Shown piece by piece: positions 56,468-64,000 of a stretch of DNA of 64,000 nucleotides. Within the stretch, counting starts at the first letter, position 1. Each line of letters begins with the position of its first letter. The DNA lies in assembly GCA_956465555.1 (NCBI GenBank), contig OY101125.1, positions 2,501 through 66,500 on the forward strand, written 5' to 3'. The notes beneath the pieces are model-generated. The model saw nothing but the letters and a program-made list of their open reading frames with translations, was not told where the DNA came from and searched no databases. This stretch comes from Nitzschia sp. pyKryTriq1 (Eukaryota; Bacillariophyta; Bacillariophyceae; Bacillariales; Bacillariaceae). Made by a program: the position numbers and the translations under genes.

Positions 56468-58229
56468 CAGTACTAGCTCTACTACTAGTAGAGTAGTACG
56501 GTAGTATATGACAAGATCAAAGAATGCATAAACAACACCCGCTACTTGTACAGTAGTACTGTAGGTAGTATCAGCTACCGGTACCGGGTACCGGTACTCT
56601 CTACCAGTTGTAGTAGTAGGAGGAGGAGGAGGTACGTAGCTCAGATGTCAAACTGATTTGGATAGACATATGTATGTAGTAGCTTGGATCGATGGGCGAT
56701 GCGGCCATGCAGGAGGAGGAAACAGGTGGAACAAGGGCAAGATACCAAGATGCAGAATCGAGAATTTACTGTTAACTCTACTTTTAAGATGATTTCGTGC
56801 GTGCGTCCACTTCAAATTCTCCTTTTTACTATGACGTGTGGAAATAGATTTTAAAACCCCTCTACCGGTACATACAGACTAGTATTCCTTTGTTCTTTCA
56901 TAATCTTCTTATGTAGTACGGTATGGGTCTACCGTTGGGCGTTAGTTGGGCGGAACGTTTGGTAGTGGTGGGTGTTACGTGCGTATGCGTAGTCTAAAGA
57001 CCCGCATGAACACAGTGAACGCTAAACTTCGCAGTCGGAACGCAACTTCTTCGAATCATAAGGTATCATTAAAGAACAAACGAAATACGAACTACAAACT
57101 ACTTATTCATATTCACAAACGAAATCCGAACTATTTATTGATTCGATTGTAGTACGTTGAAGTCAAATATGATCAACATGCTTGGCGGGTTCACTTCATG
57201 CTCTATCAAGATAACAGTGAAAGGACCCCGCCGTCAAGGTGGATAGACATATGTAGTAGCTTGGATCGATGGTCGATGCGGCATGCAGGAGGAGGAAACA
57301 GGTGGAACAAGGGCAAGATACCAAGATGCAGAATCGAGAATTTACTGTTAACTCTACTTTTAAGATGCTTTCGTGCGTCCATCCACTTCAAATTCTCATT
57401 TTTACTATGACGTGTGGACATAGATTTTAAAACCCCTCCACCGGCACGCACAGACTAGTATTCCTTTGTTCTTTCATAATCTTCTTATGTATCACGGTAG
57501 GTCTACCGTTGGCCGGCCGTTGGGCGGAACGTGTAGTAGTGGTGGGTGTCACGTGCGTATGCGTAGTCTAAATCTTGGGGGCGCATGAACAACAGTGAAC
57601 GCTAAACTTCGCATTCGGAACAAGGTATCATTAAAGAACAAACGAACTACGAACTACTTATTCATATTCACAAACGAAATCCGAACTATTTATTGATTCG
57701 ATTGTAGTACGTTGAAGTCAAATATGATCAACATGCTTGGCGGGTTCACTTCATGCTCTATCAAGATAAAAGTGAAAGGACCCCGCCGTCAAGGTACAGG
57801 TAGGCCCAATCTCCAAAGTTCAGTACCTGAACTTGTGTGCCGGGCGAAGGAAGCCTGCGAACAATAAAACAAGGGCAATTGTCTAAAGCAAGGACTCATC
57901 AGAACGCTGAAATAAGCCGCTTTCGGAACGCGAGTCACGTTCCTCAAGAGAATAGTTCTTTTTCCCACCGCATAATCCAGTGTTCACTAAATGCTGGTCG
58001 TGCTGGAGAAGCAGCTTGAGCGCAAAAGGCGCCCGCAAAAGCGTCGTGTAGTGAAGTAGCGCGTGTCCCGAGAGTTCTTTCCAATATATTTTTTTACAAC
58101 AAGAAACGAATGAAGAGGAATAATGAAGTGCAAATATTATTATCATTTATTTTCAATCCCTGCCTTGCTTGCTTATTTCGTGTTCATATTAGCAACAATA
58201 TACTGATGCTTATTACTCAACCTCAAACG
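56468..58229. repeat. Non-coding tandem duplication (two units of about 560-580 bp) and flanks
   Basis: The sequence starting GATAGACATATGTA at 56661 is repeated at 57242. The units (56661-57241 and 57242-57796) lie head to tail and differ by small indels and substitutions. Both end in AAGGACCCCGCCGTCAAGGT. Neither unit has a convincing open frame. Before them is a CTCTACT-ACT-AGTAGAG hairpin (56477-56493) and an ACCGGTACC cluster (56578-56600). The 57797-58229 segment shows no feature beyond being the upstream flank of the next gene. Confidence 0.8.
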
Positions 58230-59318
58230 ATGACACCGTCTACTAGTAGTAGTAGTAGAGGAATCATGAACAGCCCTCCGACTTCTACTACTCACACCGC
58301 CCCACCACAAGAACCGTGCATCAGTCAAGCGCCGCCAGCAGCAGCGGGCCTGTTGGAGCGCGTATGTGAACGAAACAACATTGGCGTGGGCCACTTTGAA
58401 AGGAAAGAGTACAGTGTGGCTTTCCGCTGCTTCCGAGAAGCTCTAGTTCTATTAAAGACTAGAGTTCAAGACGCAGACAGAATCAACCAGTCGACCAAGA
58501 AGAAGACTTCCATGGTGCACACCGAGGAAAAAGGCAGTGCTGCTACTGCTGCTGTTGCTTCTCCTACTAGCGATATTCTTCCTCTCTCGAGCACTTCGGC
58601 GTGCATGGCTCTGGGGGAACCCTCCCCATGCTCCTCTCTTCTGCTGTCTTCTGACGACGAGGAGGACGCCAATCGCCGCCGGCAGCTGCAAGAGAAGAAA
58701 GCCAAACAAGATCATGAGGCCGCATGGGGGGAATCACCTGATTCCAGTGTGTCTTCCTGCTTTGCAGTGCACTCGCAGTGCTTCCGATTCCTTCCTCCCT
58801 CCGATACGGGAATTTTGTTCTCTACGGACCCCATTTGTGAGGACCGTTTGATCTCGGCAGTTATCGTCTTCAACTGTGCCCTTGCTTTCCATCTACAAGG
58901 CCAGCAAACGTGCTCCTTTGGACATCTCAAAAGGGCCACTTCGCTCTATCAACAAGCAGTCTTGCTACTGGATGACGAGATCCACAAAGCAACACTGCTT
59001 GCGTCCTCCACTGAAAAGTCCGCTTCTAGCAGTACCAGCAATCCGCTGGTTGAACTCTTGTGCATGGCTTGTCTCAATAACATGGGCCTCATCTTACGCT
59101 GCGAGTTTCTCGACCATGACACGTCGAGACGCTGCTTTGATCAGCTGGCCTTTTGCGCTCATGCCTTTGATCCCGAGGTATCATCAACGACAGAAGAGGA
59201 CGATGATGATGAGCAAGAGCAAGTGTGCAGCCTCATCCTGATCGCCAAAGTCGATGAGTTTCTATTGAACGCGGTGGCGCTCAGCTGTGTCGACCAAGTG
59301 TGTGCACCAGCGGCCTAG
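58230..59318 (+). CDS. TPR-like protein of unknown function
   Basis: A 362-residue single-exon protein starting MTPSTSSSSRG (an upstream in-frame ATG at 58110 would add 40 residues; a later ATG at 58266 is also possible). NNIGVGHFERKEYSVAFRCFREALVLLK, the paired AFHLQGQ...FGHLKRATSLYQQAVLLL, and ACLNNMGLILRCEFLDHDTSRRCFDQL fit TPR helix pairs. Serine-rich linkers separate them. TPRs mediate protein contacts; no catalytic motif is visible. It converges on the kinesin-light-chain-like gene, also a TPR protein, but the two are not obviously close paralogues. Confidence 0.72.
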   Translation: MTPSTSSSSRGIMNSPPTSTTHTAPPQEPCISQAPPAAAGLLERVCERNNIGVGHFERKEYSVAFRCFREALVLLKTRVQDADRINQSTKKKTSMVHTEEKGSAATAAVASPTSDILPLSSTSACMALGEPSPCSSLLLSSDDEEDANRRRQLQEKKAKQDHEAAWGESPDSSVSSCFAVHSQCFRFLPPSDTGILFSTDPICEDRLISAVIVFNCALAFHLQGQQTCSFGHLKRATSLYQQAVLLLDDEIHKATLLASSTEKSASSSTSNPLVELLCMACLNNMGLILRCEFLDHDTSRRCFDQLAFCAHAFDPEVSSTTEEDDDDEQEQVCSLILIAKVDEFLLNAVALSCVDQVCAPAA

Positions 59319-59639
59319 TAGCTCTACTACTACTCTGCTACTACCGGTAGAGGAACACCAGGCCTGGAGTAGACTGAGAACAACTACAGGTCTCACTTTC
59401 TTTCATGTTCAATTTTGATCATCACTCGCTAGTACAACAACAACAACAAATAATTGCTTCCTGGGCCAATACAATGCTAAACACGCTATAACTTTCATCA
59501 ATTACATGTCGTACTATTATATTATTTGTTCTCGATACATTTGATTTTCATACAAGCACTCACTCACTCACTCCTGTCGGTCCTCGCTCCTCCAACGATG
59601 TCCCCCGATCTCACCATGCATGTAGCGAATTGTAGTTTT
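59319..59639. other. Convergent 3' spacer
   Basis: This is the region between the 3' ends of two TPR genes. It opens with CTACTACT/ACCGGTAGAGG repeats right after the stop, and has CAACAA and CACTCACTCACTC short repeats. Nothing else was seen. Confidence 0.5.
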
Positions 59640-61370
59640 TTAAATAACATCGTGTGGATCCGGACCAGCAGAAAGTTTCAATGCTGCTTCTTCGCTGTTC
59701 TTCTTGTTCTTTCTATCTTGTTCCTTTTCATTCTTGGGTTTGAGCTTGACTGCCGTTTGAATCATTTCCGCTTCTTGTTTCAAAATTTCTTCTTCTCGTT
59801 CCCGTTGCACTTGTTGTTGCAGTTTAAACTCTTCTTCGGCCTTTTTAATCAAATCCATGGATGTTTTCGCAGTACGTTCCTTGGCCGCCGCCAATCTTAA
59901 ATTCATCATGGCCTGTTTGGTATCATCATGATTGCCCAAGACGGCATCGTAAATTCCGTAGGCTTTGGCATAAAAGGAGAGCGCCGTTTCGTATTCGCCC
60001 TTGTCCATGAGTATGCCGGCCAGTTTGTTGTAGATTTGGGCAACTTTGACATGAAATTTGCCCATGACCTTTTCATAAATTTGAATGGCGTGTTTGTATT
60101 CCATTAAGGAGGCTTCGAGATCTCCTAGTTGTCCCAAAGCATCGGCAGTACGCAAATACAAGTCACATGTGGTGGGATGCAGTTCTCCCATGATTTGTTC
60201 TTCCAAACTGAGAGCCTTGCGGTAACAGACCATACCGTTGGCGTAGTCGCCTCGGAGACGACACAACTTGTCGCCATCATTTTCCAAAGCCAAGGCTTGA
60301 ACGACTGTGACCATGTACTGATTGATTTTTTCGGTAGACATGGTACCTTTGGCGGTCAAGACGGTCCCAATGTTACTGACGACTTCTTTGGTATCCATGT
60401 GTTTGGGCCCGAATATGAGGAGTCGGGTTCTTTTGAGTTCAAATGATGATTAGAAGGTCGATCTGTCAATATTGTATTGTAGCTGGTGCATGGAATTGTA
60501 TTGTAGTGTATTGTATGGTTGTGACTTACCGCAAGGCCCGCCTCAACTCGGCCAAGGCTTCATCGAAATCACCGCGATCGCTCAGGGCGCATCCAATCAC
60601 ATAATACGAGCGAGCCGTTTCCAAGTGCGTCTTGCCCAACAAGTGTTCTCGAATCGCCAAGGACTTGCGATGTTCCAAAATACTTTGATCGTATTCTCCA
60701 GTGCGTTGCAACTGTTTGTTTTTTTAAAATAACGCGGTGATGTGTGGTTGTGAGACAAAGTACTACTGATTCATGCATTCATTCATTCATGCATTCATGC
60801 GAATAGTAAGCATAAACTACGATTACGGTCACTGCAAGTATTTGCACTCACCTGGACTCCGTACGAGTGATGGCTCCTGGCAAGGTTCAACTTGCAATCC
60901 ATGATTTCCTGCTTGAATGGATGGTTGAACTTGCTGATGGGCGCTGCTGCTACTGCGGATGTCTTGGTACCAGTACTACTGTCCAGCAGCAAGTTTCCCT
61001 CGAGAGGCTGTTTTTCGTAGATGGCGGCCGCCTTGGTGAGATGGTAGAGCGCTTGCTTGAACTCCTTGATGGCGCGGTAGCTCAGGCCGAGCGCGTAGTG
61101 CGTCTTGGCGACGACAGGCGAGGAGTCGCCCAGCAGCGGCTCTTGGATGTGCACGGCCTTGGTCAATTCGTCAATGGCGTCTTTATAAAAGGCCTTGGCG
61201 CGGAGGTTGTCGCCAATGATATAGTGCTGCCGTGCCGTGTCTTCCATGCCGCTCAGCCCCTGCTGGATCGTGTTGTTCACGTACTGGTCCAAGCTGCTCA
61301 TGTCCCGCGAGGGCAGGAGGCCCGTGGAGTTATAGCTACCACTACTAGAGTTGTGCTCGTAGACGGACAT
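59640..61370 (-). CDS. Kinesin-light-chain-like TPR protein
   Basis: Three exons, 61370-60852, 60711-60530 and 60429-59640, with GT-AG introns of 140 and 100 bp; 496 residues. The joins give HHSYGVQLQRTGEYDQSI and LAELRRALRTRLLIFGPKH. The ATG at 61370 has ACC before it; an ATG 14 codons upstream (61412) is possible. TPR units are clear: AFYKDAIDELTKAVHIQEPLLGD, LSYRAIKEFKQALYHLTKAAAIY, YDQSILEHRKSLAIREHLLGKTH, RGDYANGMVCYRKALSLEEQIMGELH, LGDLEASLMEYKHAIQIYEKVMGKFH, and KGEYETALSFYAKAYGIYDAVLGNHD. The C-terminus is a charged coiled helix (KKAEEEFKLQQQVQREREEE). The spacing with a G-x-x-H end matches kinesin light chain repeats, but a motor partner is not shown. A protein scaffold role is most likely. 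Confidence 0.85.
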
Positions 61371-62406
61371 GGTGTTGGCGGTGTGGTTGGTGTGGTTGGT
61401 GTGCCTGTACATGCACTTGTACTTGTACTTGCAATTGTACTGGTACTATTGTTGTGCTTGTTCTTGGATAAACTGTAGAGGATATGCGCGAGAATCATCC
61501 AACAGTACCGGTATTACCGGTATTCAACGCGAGTACGAATGCGTCATGGTCGGTCGATCGGAATCTATTTTCTGGCATCGGCGCGCGGGGGTCATTTTGT
61601 TCGGTCATTCTTCTTATGCGGCGGATGGCCGGACGGACGGATTCGGTCGATCTACTGGAGCGTCCGCGGTTGGATCACTACGGATGTATAGACAGACTGA
61701 ATTCTTATCTCGAATGGTCATAGATAAATATTTTCCCTAAATACGACGTTCTATGTAGGCTTATGATAAAATAATTCGGGATTGGCAAGGTTTTGTTTCG
61801 ATCTATCGATCAGCGAAAGGGGGGTCATGCAATAATAAAAATGTGCGAAGAATCCGATTCTTTATTGTCGCGAGTGGGGGACAACATTAAGTATTCGGGC
61901 TTATAAGTACAACTTCTATTATTTATGATGTGTGTTCCGCAGACAAGACGCACGTGCCGTGTATTTGTAACGTGGTGGTGTCGGAATGGCATTTTATTTT
62001 TGCGTGGGCAATCTCGTGGAACGTTGTATCATAATATCGTACCAAGCCCTGTTTCGATGAGCGCAAGACACAGCTAAGGGGTTCTCGTCGAAACAGAATT
62101 ATTTCCGGGATTGGACATTTGTTAGCGGTATTGGACATTTGTTATAACAAATGTCCAATCCCGCTAACAAATGTCCAATACCGCAAAAACTCCTCGAGCT
62201 CCGTCCGTGTGGGGATCTCTGTATCAACAACGTTGGACGTACATACAGTACTAACTGTAACCTAATAATGATTCAGTCCGAGCCGGCACACCTTTCGAGC
62301 AAGCCGATCCAACGACATTATCATCACCTTCTTTTTCTCTTTCGTCGGTGATGATGATGATGATGATGATTCTTCATCCTCCCATCTCGCATTATCTCAA
62401 ACAACA
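61371..62406. other. Spacer upstream of transposase, AT-rich
   Basis: No gene is supported. Two short mirror-image open frames (61923-62138 minus, 62151-62351 plus) exist only because both read out of the palindrome at 62105-62184. CCGGTATTACCGGTATT repeats lie near 61509. A GAT run (62350-62373) precedes the transposase ATG. Confidence 0.5.
62105..62184. repeat. 78-bp near-perfect palindrome of four 20-bp units
   Basis: Centred on GTTATAAC (62141-62148). Each arm carries two tandem 20-bp units with core TAACAAATGTCCAAT followed by ACCGC or CCCGC. The order of the two variants is swapped between the arms, so the arms differ at just two inner positions. It could extrude as a cruciform or serve as paired protein-binding sites. 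Confidence 0.93.
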
Positions 62407-63303
62407 ATGATAATAGTTTTGACCCCCGAGATTTGTGCGTCTCTAGCAAGGGATGAATTCAGAAAACCAGGGTACCAATGTAAGACCAACAAAGCTCTCG
62501 ACAAAGAGATTTGTCAATCTCTTATTGGTACCACTTATCCAGTGTGCTGCGAAATCTGGAACATGATCGAGCCGTCAAGCAAGGCCCGTCTTAAAGGGGC
62601 CCAAGTTCGTCATCTTTTTTGGGCATTGCTTCTTTTAAAAAACTATTGCACTGAACCCATTCTCACAAGAGTTGTAGGGGGTGTTGATGCCGGGACCTAC
62701 CGCAAGTGGGCGTGGCTCTTTGTGGATGAAATTGCCCTCCTAAAATCTAGGGTGATCATTTTCAAACATCGATTTAGGAACTGGAATGGTAGAGCTCTTT
62801 GCCTTATCTCCGTCGATGGGGTTGATTGCCCCATCGAGGAACAGTATCCCTTCGATGAGGAGGCATACTCTCAAAAATTTAATGGGCCGGGATACAAATA
62901 TGAAGTTGGGGTTTGCATTGCCACGGGAGAAATTGTGTGGATCAATGGCCCCTTCAAGTGTGGACGTGGCGACAAAAAAATCTTTGAAGAAGATGGCTTG
63001 TTAGATGCACTCGCCGACGACGAGTTGGTGGAGGCCGATGGGGCCTATCAAGGCAACGCGAGGTTGAAAACCCCTGGCGCCGGGCAAACAGCGGACGAAA
63101 GGGGTCAAGCCAATCGAGTTCGCGGCCGCGGGGAAAACGTCAATGGTTGGCTGAAAAAGTTTGCTGTCCTTGCAAACGTCTTCCGCCACGATCCGAAAAC
63201 AAAACACCGTATTTGCTTTGAGTCCGTAGCTGTTATTACGCAGCTTCGCTTCGAGTTTCACGGCACGCTCTATGACGTCCCGTATGATGCGAGGTACGAT
63301 TAA
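62407..63303 (+). mobile_element. PIF/Harbinger-type transposase (DDE, DDE_Tnp_4-like), open frame intact
   Basis: A 298-residue open frame. The RNase H-like core shows the DDE triad: Asp137 in SVDGVDCPIEEQYPF, Asp211 in LVEADGAYQGN, and Glu243 in RGRGENVNGWLKKF. Spacing and surrounding residues fit the IS5/Harbinger superfamily. At 298 residues it is slightly short for PIF transposases, so an N-terminal DNA-binding part may be small or encoded elsewhere. VRHLFWALLLLKNY and GTYRKWAWLFVDEI are family-like helices. The frame is uninterrupted, so it may be recent. I could not identify matching terminal inverted repeats; the 62105 palindrome is a candidate site but has no right-hand match in the window. 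Base composition and codon use differ from the triplet-rich host genes. Confidence 0.85.
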
Positions 63304-64000
63304 GCATTTTGGCGGCTACCCTAGTAATAGCAGCACTTGCCCAGGAACAACAGCTAGTACTGCATTGATAATCGACTCTACTATTGTAGCTTTATGATAT
63401 TACATAAGCTCTAGAAAGTTGCCGCACCACTCAAGTCTTTCGCTGGTCCACATTCTTTGAGGAATATTTGTCCTCTCGTCGCTTCTGCCGCTAGTAGTAG
63501 TACCTTTTGGCGGCTACCCTCCTAATAGCAGCACTTGACGATACACTAGCTCGATAGCACTAGCTCGTTAGCAAACTACAGCTAGGAGTAGTAAATTGAT
63601 AATGGGCTCTACTGGTAGTGCAGCTTTATGATATAACATAAGGTCTAGCAGTTAGTAGCCGCACCATGAACTAATCACGGACGAGCATCGAACCATGTAT
63701 TCAAGTCTCTCGCTCGTCCACATTCTTTGAGGAATATTTGTCGTCTCGTCGTTGCTGTCGCTAGTATCCGCCTCGGTTGCTTTCGTAACGCAACCCTTGG
63801 GGAACGGGCCTCGGCCGCTCATTAGAGTTCACTATTTCGCGATATTAGTTACATTAATCGGGGCGATTTCATATTAAATTGATCTATTTTCATTTCTTAT
63901 GGATATGCGTTACAATTTAAATGTTTCATGTTTTCAGTTGACTGTTTCCTATGGTGAGATTCCATTGAGATGCCATTGATTGGGTATTATCGCGTGCGCC
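63304..64000. repeat. Non-coding tandem duplication (about 200 bp) after the transposase
   Basis: TTTTGGCGGCTACCCT at 63307 recurs at 63505. The units 63307-63504 and 63505-63766 share GTCCACATTCTTTGAGGAAT near their ends. The second unit keeps a 40-base segment whose ends pair (GGACGAGC / GCTCGTCC, 63683-63720) and which reads GGTTCGATGC on the minus strand; it is partly deleted in the first. From 63770 to the window end, nothing is recognised. Confidence 0.75.

Noticed and set aside
56661-57796. Pair of long terminal repeats
   Set aside because: The copies are directly adjacent with no internal region, primer-binding site or coding remnant, so a simple tandem duplication is more likely.
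60867-61478. 203-residue plus-strand open frame
   Set aside because: Antisense to the first exon of the TPR gene, whose TPR repeats and splice joins are convincing.
61923-62351. Mirror-image short open frames starting MSN[TP]ANKCPI
   Set aside because: They arise only from the palindrome at 62105-62184 read on both strands.
63683-63720. Complete tRNA gene
   Set aside because: Only a T-arm-like core and an 8-bp end pairing are present; there is no D-arm or anticodon arm.

Overview
The window looks like nuclear DNA of a diatom, probably a pennate one. Its genes are intron-poor with short GT-AG introns. Two predicted proteins carry a signal peptide followed by an AF/F motif typical of diatom plastid targeting. 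One large surface-type protein has the PSxxPS repeats common in diatom genomes. Coding and non-coding DNA are both full of trinucleotide repeats (ACT/AGT, CAA, CAG, GAT). The species assignment is inference only.

Layout. 1-1.4 kb: repeat-rich spacer. 1.4-26.2 kb: four large paralogous kinases of the cGMP-dependent (PKG, AGC) type, each with three cyclic-nucleotide-binding (CNB) folds and a C-terminal kinase, in alternating orientation (-, +, -, +). Between the first and second lie a prolyl-4-hydroxylase/methyltransferase fusion (+) and an ABHD4/5-like hydrolase (-, three exons). 26.7-30.6 kb: two type II membrane proteins, one sulfotransferase-like and one resembling alpha-1,6-fucosyltransferase (GT23). 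31.0-40.5 kb: two phosphoinositide phospholipase C genes in inverted orientation around an armadillo-repeat gene. 41-44.6 kb: a long low-complexity coiled-coil protein. 44.7-45.6 kb: a small PDZ protein, probably plastid-targeted. 46.9-52.5 kb: a giant NPSNP-repeat type II membrane protein. 54.4-56.5 kb: a drug/metabolite-transporter family protein, probably plastid. 56.7-57.8 kb: a tandemly duplicated non-coding segment. 58.2-61.4 kb: two convergent TPR proteins. 62.1-63.3 kb: a 78-bp palindrome beside an intact-looking PIF/Harbinger-type transposase. 63.3-64 kb: duplicated non-coding repeats.

The theme is signalling: four PKG-like kinases and two PLCs within 40 kb, both amplified locally. 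The most interesting signals are: (i) only one of the twelve CNB phosphate-binding cassettes is canonical, suggesting altered ligand use; (ii) short linear motifs shared by all four kinases outside the known domains, including a C-terminal RRS...LxGLG tail; (iii) one PLC copy lacks two catalytic-pocket residues while its 3' kilobase is nearly identical to its inverted sister, pointing to gene conversion; (iv) recurrent CTACT/AGTAG palindromes in spacers; (v) a four-unit palindrome next to the transposase. No CRISPR, rRNA or full tRNA gene was recognised, and no retroviral or other virus-like element was seen.
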